Positions 1 through 8,487 of a DNA stretch of 64,000 bases are shown here, piece after piece. Origin of the DNA: Trueperaceae bacterium (GTDB lineage Bacteria; Deinococcota; Deinococci; Deinococcales; Trueperaceae). Position numbers and translations under genes: made by a program. The DNA lies in the NCBI GenBank assembly GCA_036381595.1, contig DASVCN010000019.1, forward strand, positions 62,001 to 126,000, read 5' to 3'. Below the pieces are notes generated by a model, which saw only the letters and a program-made list of their open reading frames with translations, did no database searches and was not told the DNA's origin. The number at the start of each line of letters is the position of its first letter. The first letter of the stretch is position 1.

Positions 1-1191
1 GTCAAGATCGGGACGCTGAACGCCTATACCGGCGCTCTGGCCGAGTTCGGACCGGCGATCAGGAACGGCGCCGAACTCGCTGCGAAGCAGATCAACGAGG
101 CGGCCGAAGCCGTCTTCGGCGGACCGATCATCGAGCTCGTCCACGCCGACGCCGCCACCAACCCGGCCGTTGCCGTCGACCAGGCACGCTCGCTGGTCAA
201 CACCGAGGGCGTCGTAGCCATCGTGGGCGCGCTCTCCAGCGGCGTCACCGTGCCGGTTGCCGAGTCGGTCGCCATCCCTTCCGAGGTCGTGATGATCTCG
301 CCGGCCAGCACCAGCCCGCTCATCAGCGTCATGGAGACCGACAGCGACTGGCTCTTCCGCACGGTCGCATCGGATGCGCTGCAGGGCATCGTTGGCGCCC
401 AGCTCGCCCGCGGCGAGATCGTCGACGGCTACGAAGGCATGACCGCAGCCACGATCTACGTGAACAACCCGTACGGCCAGGGGCTTAGCCGCGCCTTCGC
501 GGAAGCGTTCGAGGCGCGCGGCGGCCAGGTGCTCGCCCAGGTCCCGCACCCGGAGGAACCGCAGCCGACCTACGCCTCGGTGCTCGAGTCGGCCCTCGCC
601 GGCGACCCCGACATCGTTCTGGCCATCAGTTACCCGGGTCAGGCGACCGTCTACATGGCAGAGGCGCGCGACCTCTACGCCTTCGACGACTGGCAGCTGG
701 TCGACGGCACCAAGTCGCTTGAGATCGTGGAAGCCGTGGGTGCCGAGGCGCTCGCCGGGGACTATGGCACGGCTCCGGGGGCCGATCCCAGCTGGGCCGG
801 CCAGGAGCGCTTCGTCGAACAGTACGAGGCCGAGTACGGCGACCGTCCGCCGCTCCCCTTCATCGACACGGCTTACGACGCCGTAGCAACCCTTGGCCTG
901 GCCATCGCCCAGACCATCGCTGACGGCGAGGAGGTCACCAGCGCCGCGATCCGCGATCGCCTTCGCCAGGTGGCTGGACCAGAGGGCGAAGTCGTGGGCG
1001 TCGGCGAGTTCGAGGAGGCGTTCCGCCTGATCGAGCTCGGCACCGACATCGACTACACCGGCGCTGCCGGCACGGTCGACTACGACGATGCGGGCGACGT
1101 CGTCACTCCGGTCGAGATCTGGCAGTTCAACGATGCCGGCGAGATCGAGAGCGTCATGATCCGCACTGCGGATCAGATTCCGACCGAGTAG
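1..1191 (+). CDS. ABC transporter substrate-binding protein (LIV/amide type), 5'-truncated
   Basis: The reading frame is open from base 1 and ends at TAG 1189-1191, giving 396 residues with the signal peptide and true start lost off the left edge. The first visible residues (VKIGTLNAYTGALAEFGPAI) are the usual start of the mature type I periplasmic-binding fold of LivJ/LivK-like proteins (Peripla_BP_6). Family knowledge says it captures an amino acid or amide outside the membrane for a LivHMGF permease. It is convergent with the livGFHM cluster on the minus strand, so it is not in that operon, though it may serve it. Ligand cannot be told from sequence. Family call is firm. Confidence 0.9.
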   Translation, partial: VKIGTLNAYTGALAEFGPAIRNGAELAAKQINEAAEAVFGGPIIELVHADAATNPAVAVDQARSLVNTEGVVAIVGALSSGVTVPVAESVAIPSEVVMISPASTSPLISVMETDSDWLFRTVASDALQGIVGAQLARGEIVDGYEGMTAATIYVNNPYGQGLSRAFAEAFEARGGQVLAQVPHPEEPQPTYASVLESALAGDPDIVLAISYPGQATVYMAEARDLYAFDDWQLVDGTKSLEIVEAVGAEALAGDYGTAPGADPSWAGQERFVEQYEAEYGDRPPLPFIDTAYDAVATLGLAIAQTIADGEEVTSAAIRDRLRQVAGPEGEVVGVGEFEEAFRLIELGTDIDYTGAAGTVDYDDAGDVVTPVEIWQFNDAGEIESVMIRTADQIPTE

Positions 1192-1199
1192 AGGTTTTC

Positions 1200-1256
1200 T
1201 CGGGCGTTGGCCCGAAGGCAGGTCGAGGCGCGCGCCCCCGTTCCGTGGCGCGCGCC
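1200..1256 (+). terminator. Two hairpins after the binding-protein gene
   Basis: Hairpin 1: TCGGGC (1200-1205) pairs with GCCCGA (1210-1215) around GTTG. Hairpin 2: the self-complementary GGCGCGCGCC occurs at 1227-1236 and again at 1247-1256 around a 10-base loop. Neither has a clear T-run, so termination is inferred from position just after the stop codon. Confidence 0.5.
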
Positions 1257-1354
1257 GACGTTTGTCGTCATGAGACCCGGCGATGCCCCGTTCCGCATCG
1301 GATCGTCGGCTTGCGAACAGGCAGCCCGAGGCGCTACCCCCCTGCGGAAGTATG

Positions 1355-1633
1355 TACGAACGCGCGTGCATGAGGAGCAGGCTCGGGCCGAGCCGCGCCG
1401 TGGGAAGGTAGGCCATAGCGGAACAAGATCAGTCTGAAGCGGATCGAACGACTAGAATCGCTGGTTTCAGTTCGGCTTGAGCCGAAACGTCGCGGGCATC
1501 TGCCGCGGAGCCGCGCTGTTCGATCCACGATTATCTCTGGCATGGGCTCGGTCCCTGGACATCTGCCGGTACCAGGTCGGCGAACACGTGGCAAGTTTGC
1601 GCCTCGGCCCAGATCTATGCACGCGCGTTCGTA
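1355..1633. repeat. 279-bp structured element bounded by 17-bp perfect inverted repeat
   Basis: Arms TACGAACGCGCGTGCAT at 1355-1371 and its exact reverse complement at 1617-1633. Nested complementary segments lie inside: 1385-1392/1603-1610 (8 bp), 1395-1398/1599-1602, 1399-1402/1585-1588, 1441-1449/1518-1526 (9 bp) and a perfect hairpin 1471-1477/1480-1486. No plausible protein is encoded and no flanking target-site duplication is evident. It could be a structured RNA, a MITE-like remnant, or a bidirectional terminator region between convergent genes. I do not recognise it as a known RNA family. Confidence 0.55.
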
Positions 1634-1639
1634 GGGAGT

Positions 1640-1790
1640 TGATTGGCGGGTGGTAGGTGGGGGTACGAGGCGGGGGTGAGGCGCCCGGTGATCGGCGCGG
1701 TGGGGCGCCCGCGGGGGCGGCGGGGTGGAGCGCCTGGGGAGCGGCGCGGTGAGGCGCCCGGTGGGGCGCCCGGTGAGGCGGGTCGCCGGC
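1640..1790. repeat. G/C-rich imperfect short repeats
   Basis: The segment just beyond the livM stop is made of degenerate repeats of GGCGCCCGGTG-like units (for example near 1679, 1749 and 1764) with long runs of G. It forms a low-complexity spacer between the 279-bp element and livM. No gene is seen. Confidence 0.5.
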
Positions 1791-1791
1791 G

Positions 1792-2991
1792 CTACTCCCT
1801 GGCGACCCGCGAAACGGTCTTCTCCTCCTCTAGTATGCCCTTGGGACGGTAGAGGAGGATCGCCAGCAGCAGCAGGGCGATGAACAGGTAGCGCAGGTAG
1901 GGCGCCCGAGCCGCCAGCTCGGGGGAAATCGAGGCCAGCACGGGCCTCATGAGATCGTCGATGACGAAGACGGTGCCCGACCAGACTGCCCAGATCGCGA
2001 ACGCTCCGAGCACCGCACCGCGATTGTTGCCGCTCCCGCCCAGCATCAGCATCACCCAGATGAGGAAGGTGGCGTAGAGCGGGTTGAAGTGGCTGTAGTC
2101 GATGGAGATCAGGTAGTGGGCGTAGAGAGCTCCCCCCATACCCATCACGATGGCCCCCACGACGAACGCTTGCATCCTGAACGAGGCGGCGTCCTTGCCG
2201 CTCATCTCGGCCGATGCCTCGTCCTCTCGCACCGCCCGCAGAACACGTCCCCAGGGCGAGCGCAGCATCCGCTCGAGGATCAGGTAGATGACGACCACGA
2301 AGAGCGTGACTATCGCCAGGTAGACGAACGAGTAGTCGCGGGCGTCGAGCGGGGAGAAGAGCGTTTGCAGCGCACCGGGGAGCCAGCTGCACACGGGCTC
2401 GTCGAGCAGGCAGGTGAGCGGCTGAGGGATGCCGCGCAGCGGCTGCGGCCCGTTGGCGAGCCAGCGCTCGTTCTGGAAGATCAGCCGGACGACCTCGGCG
2501 ATGCCGATCGTGGCGATCGCCAGGTAGTCCTCGCGCAACCGCAGCGTGGGAATGCCGACCAGCCAGGCGAGGAGGCCGGCTACAACGCCGGCCGCGAGGA
2601 CCCCCACCAGGAACGGCATCTCAAGTCCGAACGCCTGCTGGGTGAAGGCGGCGATCGGACCCGTCGGCATGGCCGTGGTGAAGAGCGCGCTGGTGAAAGC
2701 ACCGACCGCGAAGAAAGCGGCGATGCCGATGTTGAAGAGTCCCGTATAACCCCACTGGACGTTCAGGCCCAAGCTCAACACGGCGTAGACACAGGCGAGG
2801 ACAGCGAACGAGGCGAGGTAGGCGACGAAGCCGGTGCCGAGCACCAATTGGACCAGAACAGCCAGCAGCCAGCCGGCGAGGATAGCGAGCGGCACCCTCA
2901 GGACAGCCCGGAGCGGCAAGACGAGGCCGGCTAGGAAGGCCAGAGGGATGGCCAGCAGCACGCTCTTCGCCAGGATCAGGGGTGTCAGCAT
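1792..2991 (-). CDS. livM: Branched-chain amino acid ABC transporter permease LivM (cluster 1)
   Basis: This 399-residue polytopic membrane protein is the second permease of a LIV-I transporter, pairing with LivH to form the channel in the inner membrane. Hydrophobic segments fill most of the chain. The signature GLFNIGIAAFFAVGAFTSA and the loop PTLRLREDYLAIATIGIAE are typical of LivM, as is the C-terminal FRPKG-like end (LLYRPKGILEEEK). The ATG at 2991 lies one base after the LivH stop, so translation is probably coupled. It is the last gene of the livG-F-H-M operon. Substrate is not decided by sequence. Confidence 0.93.
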   Translation of the reverse strand: MLTPLILAKSVLLAIPLAFLAGLVLPLRAVLRVPLAILAGWLLAVLVQLVLGTGFVAYLASFAVLACVYAVLSLGLNVQWGYTGLFNIGIAAFFAVGAFTSALFTTAMPTGPIAAFTQQAFGLEMPFLVGVLAAGVVAGLLAWLVGIPTLRLREDYLAIATIGIAEVVRLIFQNERWLANGPQPLRGIPQPLTCLLDEPVCSWLPGALQTLFSPLDARDYSFVYLAIVTLFVVVIYLILERMLRSPWGRVLRAVREDEASAEMSGKDAASFRMQAFVVGAIVMGMGGALYAHYLISIDYSHFNPLYATFLIWVMLMLGGSGNNRGAVLGAFAIWAVWSGTVFVIDDLMRPVLASISPELAARAPYLRYLFIALLLLAILLYRPKGILEEEKTVSRVARE

Positions 2992-2992
2992 C

Positions 2993-4042
2993 TCAGCCCC
3001 CCGGCTTCCCGAAGATGCCTTGTGGCCGGAAGAGGAGCACCAGGATCATCACGAAGAAGGCCACCCCTGGCCCGTAGGTGGGATCGATGAACGCCGACGA
3101 CATCTGCCACACGAGGCCGATCACCAGCGCTCCCACCAACGCCCCGTAGGGGTTACCTATCGTCCCAAGGATCACCGCGGCGAAGAGCGGCAGCAGCAGC
3201 CACCAGCCCATCTCGGGCCTCAGCTGCGCGTCGAGGCCGTACATCATCCCGCCCGCGGCCGCCAGGCCCCCGCCGATCATCCAGGTCCAGAAGACGACCC
3301 GTTCTGTGTCGATACCGCTTATCCGTGCCAGGTCCCGGTTGTCGGCGCTGGCGCGCATCGCCTTGCCCATCTTGGTCTTCTCCAGCAGGAGGTAGATCAG
3401 GACGATCATCAATACGGCGAGGCCGAGGATGAACAGCTGATCGGGGCGCACGCGGATGTCGGGGAAGAGCTCGAAGGCCGGTCGCGGACGGCCGGTGTAG
3501 TAGAAAGCGAAGTCGGCCCCCCAGATCATGTAGACGAAGCTGCGGATGAGGAAAGCGGCGGCGAGCGAGGCCATCGCCTGGATCACCTTCGAGCTGCGGC
3601 GGGCACGGAGTGGCCTGAACACCATACGGTCGATGCCGTAGCCCAACAGGCCCACCAGCGGCATTACCACCAGCAGGGCGACGATGAAGTCCCAGCCGAA
3701 GGAGAACGGCTGCACGGGACCGCCCGGGATGAGCATGACGATCGGGAAGGCCAGGTAAGCGCCGGCGGTCATCAGGTCGCCGTGGGCGAAGTTGGGGATC
3801 TCCAGCACTCCGAAGATGAGCGAGAGGCCGATCGCGCCGAGTGCGAGGATGCCGCTCAGCAGGACGCCGCGGACGGCGAGCGAGAACAGCCTGTCGCCCG
3901 AAACTCCCTGCAACTGCGCCAGCAGAGCGAGGAGTAGCAGGACGATCGCCAGGAGGACGACCATCGCTGTGCGGCTGCCCAACATCGCCCTGAGGCGCTC
4001 GCTAGGCGCGGCCCTAAGGTCGGCCGGCAGCGACCTGCTCAC
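2993..4042 (-). CDS. livH: Branched-chain amino acid ABC transporter permease LivH (cluster 1)
   Basis: A 349-residue integral membrane permease starting at GTG 4042. The conserved LivH segment FGVLEIPNFAHGDLMTAGAY, the region VIQAMASLAAAFLIR and the terminal FRPQGIFGKPGG identify it. It forms the heterodimeric channel with the LivM that starts one base downstream. A 93-bp gap (4043-4135) separates it from livF upstream; nothing recognisable is in that gap. The permease is slightly longer than E. coli LivH because of an N-terminal soluble tail of about 25 residues. Confidence 0.93.
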   Translation of the reverse strand: MSRSLPADLRAAPSERLRAMLGSRTAMVVLLAIVLLLLALLAQLQGVSGDRLFSLAVRGVLLSGILALGAIGLSLIFGVLEIPNFAHGDLMTAGAYLAFPIVMLIPGGPVQPFSFGWDFIVALLVVMPLVGLLGYGIDRMVFRPLRARRSSKVIQAMASLAAAFLIRSFVYMIWGADFAFYYTGRPRPAFELFPDIRVRPDQLFILGLAVLMIVLIYLLLEKTKMGKAMRASADNRDLARISGIDTERVVFWTWMIGGGLAAAGGMMYGLDAQLRPEMGWWLLLPLFAAVILGTIGNPYGALVGALVIGLVWQMSSAFIDPTYGPGVAFFVMILVLLFRPQGIFGKPGG

Positions 4043-4135
4043 GATCCCACCGCTCCGAGCCGCCCTGCCGTGATGATGGCCGCTCTCCGCTGCCCAGCGA
4101 ACGGCAGAACCTGTTCCTTGTCCAAGACCACCTGA

Positions 4136-4840
4136 TTAGCCTCCGAGATAGAGCTGACCGACTTCCGGGTTTTCGAGCAGCATCCCGCTGTCGCCCTCGA
4201 CGCGGTTCTCGCCGTTGGCGAGCACGTAGCCGCGGTGGGCGAGTTCGAGCGACTTGCGGGCGTTCTGCTCGACCATAAGTATCGCTACGCCGGCCTCGTT
4301 GATGTCCTTGATCCGCTCGAAGATGGTGTCCACGAGCATCGGTGCCAGGCCTGCCGACGGCTCGTCCAGCAGGAGCAGCACCGGGTCGAGCATTAGGGCT
4401 CGGCCCATCGCCACCATCTGCCGCTCGCCGCCCGACATCTTGCCGGCCCGCTGGCGACGACGCTCCGCAAGCCGGGGGAAGAGATCGAAGACGCGCTGCT
4501 TGCGGGGGCCCAGAGGCTCGTCGAGCACGAAGGCACCCATCTCCAGGTTCTCCTCGACGGTCAGAGAGGGGAAGATGTTGTCCACCTGCGGCACCAGGCC
4601 CATGCCCTTGCGCACGATCCTGTCCGGTTCGAGCCCCGATATCTCCTCGTCGCGCAGTCTGATGCTGCCGCGCCACACCGGCAACAGGCCGAAGATCACC
4701 TTCATGACCGTCGACTTGCCCGCCCCGTTCGGCCCGATTATGGAGACGATCTCGCCCTCACCCACCTCGAGGGAGATGTCGCGGACGACCTCCATCTCGC
4801 CGTAGCCGCTCGTGACGCCTTCAACCTTCAGCAGCGGCAT
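4136..4840 (-). CDS. livF: ABC transporter ATP-binding protein LivF (cluster 1)
   Basis: A 234-residue ABC ATPase with Walker A GPNGAGKS, signature MSGGERQMVAMGRALM, Walker B LLLLDEPSAGLAP and an H-loop region replaced by the EQNA typical of LivF (MVEQNARKSLELA). It powers the LivHM permease on the cytoplasmic side together with LivG. Its ATG (4840) lies inside the end of livG, an overlap of 20 bases, so the two ATPases are translationally coupled. Length and motifs are normal for LivF. Confidence 0.95.
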   Translation of the reverse strand: MPLLKVEGVTSGYGEMEVVRDISLEVGEGEIVSIIGPNGAGKSTVMKVIFGLLPVWRGSIRLRDEEISGLEPDRIVRKGMGLVPQVDNIFPSLTVEENLEMGAFVLDEPLGPRKQRVFDLFPRLAERRRQRAGKMSGGERQMVAMGRALMLDPVLLLLDEPSAGLAPMLVDTIFERIKDINEAGVAILMVEQNARKSLELAHRGYVLANGENRVEGDSGMLLENPEVGQLYLGG

Positions 4841-5654
4841 ATTGGCCTCCCAGGTACGCTTCCAGTACGCGCGGGTCGGTCCGTACCGACTCGGGCGCTC
4901 CCTCGGCCAGCTTCGCCCCCTGGCTCATCACGATCACCGGGTCGCACAACCTCATGACCAGGCTCATGTCGTGCTCGATCAGCAGGAAGGTGATCCCGCG
5001 CTCCTCGCGGAGCTGAACGATCTTCTCGGCGATCTTCTCCATGAGGGTAGGGTTCACCCCCGCAGCAGGCTCGTCGAGCAGGATCAACGTGGGGTCGGCC
5101 ATCAAGGTTCGCGCCAGCTCCAGGAGCTTCTTCTGACCGCCGGAGAGATTCGCTGCGTACTCGTGGGTGAGGTGGTCGAGCGTAACGAACTCCAGGACCT
5201 CTCGCGCCTTCTCCCTGACCTCGCGCTCCTGCTGGGCCACCAGTCCCGGGCGCACGAGGGGGTTCCACAACCGTTCGCCGGCCTGGCGGGGGGGCACCAG
5301 CATCAGGTTCTCCAGCACGGTCATGCTTCCGTGCTCGCGAGGGATCTGGAACGTGCGGCATAGCCCGTGGCGGAAGATGCGGTGAGGGGCGAGCCCGGTG
5401 ATGTCCCGTCCCCGGAAATGGATCCGCCCGGAATCGGGCCTGTGGAAGCCTGTGATCAGGCCGAAGAGCGTCGTCTTGCCGGCGCCGTTGGGACCGATGA
5501 GGCCCGTTATCGTGCCCCGCCCAACGCTCAGGGTGCAGCCGTTCACAGCCCGCAACCCGCCGAAGCTCTTGACGACCTCGTCGACGCTCAGCAGCGGGCC
5601 CTCGGCCGTGGCCGGGGCTGGTCCGGGGGCGGTCTCAGTTCCGCTCGTACTCAT
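4821..5654 (-). CDS. livG: ABC transporter ATP-binding protein LivG (cluster 1)
   Basis: First gene of the minus-strand transporter operon. Walker A GPNGAGKT, signature LSGGQKKLLELARTLM, Walker B LILLDEPAAGVNP and the H-loop LLIEHDMSLVM are all present. I chose the ATG at 5654; a TTG codon immediately before it (5657) is possible, but no good Shine-Dalgarno precedes either. About 20 residues before the ABC domain are Pro/Ala/Thr-rich and poorly conserved, giving 277 residues, a little longer than usual. It works with LivF to drive LivH and LivM. Confidence 0.93.
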   Translation of the reverse strand: MSTSGTETAPGPAPATAEGPLLSVDEVVKSFGGLRAVNGCTLSVGRGTITGLIGPNGAGKTTLFGLITGFHRPDSGRIHFRGRDITGLAPHRIFRHGLCRTFQIPREHGSMTVLENLMLVPPRQAGERLWNPLVRPGLVAQQEREVREKAREVLEFVTLDHLTHEYAANLSGGQKKLLELARTLMADPTLILLDEPAAGVNPTLMEKIAEKIVQLREERGITFLLIEHDMSLVMRLCDPVIVMSQGAKLAEGAPESVRTDPRVLEAYLGGQYAAAEG

Positions 5655-5735
5655 CAAAATATCCGGCTCGAAATGTCGCTCTCACGATGCTCCTGGTAAA
5701 AGTCGTCTCTTGAGTAGTTGGGATATCGACGCCGA

Positions 5736-5744
5736 AGTGTAACA
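5736..5744 (-). promoter_or_regulatory. Possible extended -10 promoter for livGFHM
   Basis: On the minus strand TGT-TACACT (5744 to 5736) matches a TGn-TANNNT extended -10 element about 80 bases before the livG ATG. No convincing -35 is seen. Low certainty. Confidence 0.3.
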
Positions 5745-5876
5745 CGAGTCGTTGACGGCCCAGAGGGAGTTCCGGGGCTCAACAGCGGCGACGTGAAGCA
5801 GGATTCGCCGGCGCCGGTGCGACCAATCCCGGAGCAGATTCTGCTGCCTCAGGCCCTTCACACTCGGTTACTCGCG

Positions 5877-5905
5877 TTGACACCGTTTTGGGCCGTGGCT
5901 ATTAT
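5877..5905 (+). promoter_or_regulatory. Sigma-70-type promoter for the second transporter operon
   Basis: TTGACA (5877-5882), a 17-base spacer, then TATTAT (5900-5905): a perfect -35 and a five-of-six -10. Predicted start is near 5912, leaving a leader of about 87 bases before the binding-protein GTG at 5999. Confidence 0.85.
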
Positions 5906-5998
5906 GGCCGTGCAGCAAAAACCGCTACCTGACGGCCTTCTAAGGCGTCGACCACCGTTTCCGATCAGGGGACGTTCAACACGAGGGAGGATGATGGC

Positions 5999-7135
5999 GT
6001 GAAGAAACTCTTCGTACTGCTCGTCGTGGCGCTCATGGGGCTGGGGATGGCTCAGGACGGGCCGATCCTGGTGGGCGTGAACCTCGAGCTTTCGGGCCGG
6101 ATGGCCGTTACCGGGAACGACACGCTCTACGGCATCCAGGTCGCCCACGACGAGATAAGCGAGGTCCTGGGACGGCCGGTCGAACTGAGCGTCTGCGACA
6201 ACGCCAGCACGGTGCAGGGCTCTGTCGCCTGCGCCAACAGGTTCGTGGACGAAGGGGTGGTCGGCGTCCTCGGCTCCTACTCATCGAGCCACAGCATTCC
6301 GGCCGCCGAGGTGCTGCAAGATGCCGGCATCGTGATGATCTCGACGGGGTCCACCAACCCCGCCACAACTCAGATCGGCGACTACATCTTCCGTATCCCC
6401 TACACCGACCAGTTCCAGGGGCGGGTCGCAGCGCAGTACGCATCCGAGGATGTGGGTGCCCAGCGGGTGGCCATCTTCCGCCAGCAGGACGACGATTACA
6501 GCGTGGGCCTCGCTGGTTTCTTCCAGGAGGCGTTCGAGGAGATGGGCGGCGAGACCACGGTCGTGGACTTCACGGCCAACACCGTCGACTTCTCGGCCCA
6601 GATCAGCAACCTGCGGGCATTCAACCCGGACATGATCTACTTCACCGGCTTCTGTGCCGAAGCAGCCTCGCTGGTGCCGCAGCTCCGCCGTCAGGGCTTC
6701 ACCCAACCGATCCTGGGCGGCGACGCTTCCGACGACTCGCAGTGTCCCGAAGGAGGCGGCGAAGCTTTCGACGGCTTCACCTTCACCAGCTTCGGTGGGC
6801 CCGAGATCCTCGAAGGTGAAGCGGGCGAGCGTGCTGCCGAGTTCGTCGAGGCGTTCGAGCAGCAGTTCCCCGACGCCACCGTCACCGGCTTCACTCTCTC
6901 CGGCGCCGACGCCTACTACGTGCTGATGGAGGCGATCGAGCGGGCCGGGTCCACCGATCCGCAGGAGGTCCGCGACGCGCTTGCCAGCCTCGAAGGCTTC
7001 CCAGGCGTGTCCGGCGAGATCACCTACGTGGGCACCGACGGCACCCCCGCCAACCGCGTGATGGGCCTCTTCCGCTACGACGTCAGCGGTGACGACTGGG
7101 AGAAGACGGTCATCAGGGGCATCTCACTGAACTGA
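5999..7135 (+). CDS. ABC transporter substrate-binding protein (cluster 2)
   Basis: A 378-residue secreted binding protein. The N-terminus MKKLFVLLVVALMGLGMAQ is a signal peptide with no lipobox Cys; the mature chain begins with the GPILVGVNLELSGRMAVTGN pattern of LIV-type binding proteins. The GTG start at 5999 follows GAGGGAGG (5983-5990) at good spacing; two ATG codons at 5991 and 5994 open only a three-codon frame that ends at TGA overlapping the GTG. It heads the plus-strand operon with livHMGF, driven by the strong promoter at 5877-5905. Ligand unknown. Confidence 0.93.
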   Translation: MKKLFVLLVVALMGLGMAQDGPILVGVNLELSGRMAVTGNDTLYGIQVAHDEISEVLGRPVELSVCDNASTVQGSVACANRFVDEGVVGVLGSYSSSHSIPAAEVLQDAGIVMISTGSTNPATTQIGDYIFRIPYTDQFQGRVAAQYASEDVGAQRVAIFRQQDDDYSVGLAGFFQEAFEEMGGETTVVDFTANTVDFSAQISNLRAFNPDMIYFTGFCAEAASLVPQLRRQGFTQPILGGDASDDSQCPEGGGEAFDGFTFTSFGGPEILEGEAGERAAEFVEAFEQQFPDATVTGFTLSGADAYYVLMEAIERAGSTDPQEVRDALASLEGFPGVSGEITYVGTDGTPANRVMGLFRYDVSGDDWEKTVIRGISLN

Positions 7136-7176
7136 TCGACGGTCGCGCCGAAGAGCGCTGCCGAAGAGGGAAGAAC

Positions 7177-7203
7177 GGGGCCGCGGCATAAGCCGGCGGC
7201 CCC
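7177..7203 (+). terminator. Intercistronic hairpin between binding protein and permease genes
   Basis: GGGGCCGC (7177-7184) pairs with GCGGCCCC (7196-7203) and GGC/GCC close the loop, with no T-run after it. In transporter operons such a hairpin commonly stabilises or partly terminates the mRNA so that the binding protein is made in excess. Confidence 0.55.
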
Positions 7204-7287
7204 TAAACCATTCCCCAGCGGGTGGTAACATGCGCTTCGACGTGAAACAGAGAGAAGACTTCGGCGCCCGGGGGGGCGACCCTGCGA

Positions 7288-8487
7288 GTGTCTTCCGCTA
7301 CCGATAGACGCCCTCGTCGCTGGTTGCCGTGGCTCGTCGCCGCGGTACTCATCGCTCTCGTCGTCTGGCGCATGGCCTACCTCCACCAGGTGAACCCGGC
7401 TTTCGACGTCGCCTTCTTCGGCGGCGCCTTCCTGCGCTCCTTCCAGCTCGGCAGCCTCTACGCCCTCATCGCCCTGGGCTACACGATGGTCTACGGGATC
7501 ATCCGGCTCATCAACTTCGCTCATGGCGAGGTGTTCATGGTGGGAGCGTTCGTCGCCTACTTCATCTTCAGCCGGACGCCCTACACCTGGCCATGGGCGG
7601 TCCTCGTCTCGGTCCTCGTGGCGGTCGGCTTCATGTACGTCCTCGGTTTCTGGCGCGGGCGCCTCACCGACCCGCTGGTCCTGACCGGCGGCGCGCTCGC
7701 GTTCCTCGCCTCGACGCTGGCCCTGCGCAGCGCCGAGTACGGCTGGTTCTGGGCGCTCGTGTCCAGCATGTTCGTTACCGGAGTGGTGGGGGTCCTGATA
7801 GACAAGGTGGCGTACCGGCCGCTGCGGGGCGCCCCGCGCAATTCGATGCTGATCACCGCCATCGCCGTTTCCTTCTTCCTCCAGAACTTCGGCATCCTGG
7901 CCTTCACCAACCGCCAGACGCCGTTCCGGCCCGACTCGTTCTGGACCGGTTTCCTCCAGTTCAACGTGCCGGGCGGGACGCTCTTCACGACCTGGATGGT
8001 GGTGCTGGTGCCGCTCGTGACGGCGGTGCTGGTGATAGCCCTGACGCTCTTCGTGACGAGGACGCGTCTGGGTCGGGCGATGCGGGCCACGGCTCAGGAT
8101 GCCGAGACCGCCCAGATGATGGGTGTGAACGTCGACAGGGTCATAGCGACTACGTTCCTGCTCGGCTCCATGCTCGCCGCCGCGGCCGGGGTGATGTGGG
8201 GGATGACGTTCGGCAGCATCAACCAGCCGGCCATCTTCGGGATACTGCCCGGCATCAAGGCGTTCGCCGCTGCGGTGATCGGCGGCATCGGGAGTCTTCC
8301 CGGGGCGGTCATCGGCGGGGTCCTGCTCGGCTTCATGGAGAACTTCCTGACCTCCCTCTTCCCGCGCACCGCGTCGTTCCCTGGCATCACCGAGTACAAG
8401 GACACCTTCGCCTTCCTCCTTCTCATCGTCATCCTGCTGGTCAAACCGAGCGGGATAGTTGGCGAAGACCTCTCGGAGAAGGTCTGA
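7288..8487 (+). CDS. livH: Branched-chain amino acid ABC transporter permease LivH (cluster 2)
   Basis: A 399-residue permease from GTG 7288. The segment IIRLINFAHGEVFMVGAFVAY is the LivH hallmark, and AIGGIGSLPGAVIGGVLLGFMEN-type sequence near the C-terminus plus LLVKPSGIVGEDLSEKV complete it. It carries an extra N-terminal arginine-rich tail and a membrane helix compared with short LivH proteins. Its TGA stop overlaps the livM ATG (TGATG at 8485-8489), so expression is coupled. It forms the channel with the cluster 2 LivM. Confidence 0.93.
   Translation: MSSATDRRPRRWLPWLVAAVLIALVVWRMAYLHQVNPAFDVAFFGGAFLRSFQLGSLYALIALGYTMVYGIIRLINFAHGEVFMVGAFVAYFIFSRTPYTWPWAVLVSVLVAVGFMYVLGFWRGRLTDPLVLTGGALAFLASTLALRSAEYGWFWALVSSMFVTGVVGVLIDKVAYRPLRGAPRNSMLITAIAVSFFLQNFGILAFTNRQTPFRPDSFWTGFLQFNVPGGTLFTTWMVVLVPLVTAVLVIALTLFVTRTRLGRAMRATAQDAETAQMMGVNVDRVIATTFLLGSMLAAAAGVMWGMTFGSINQPAIFGILPGIKAFAAAVIGGIGSLPGAVIGGVLLGFMENFLTSLFPRTASFPGITEYKDTFAFLLLIVILLVKPSGIVGEDLSEKV

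Noticed and set aside
1355-1633. Insertion sequence or MITE
   Set aside because: Terminal repeats exist but no target-site duplication or transposase remnant was seen; retained as an unexplained structured element instead.
1334-2392. Long minus frame across the intergenic element and livM
   Set aside because: Overlaps livM in another frame with Arg-rich low-complexity translation, no family motif.
5991-6002. ATG start for the cluster 2 binding protein
   Set aside because: ATG ATG GCG is followed at once by TGA; GTG 5999 with GAGGGAGG upstream is the workable start.
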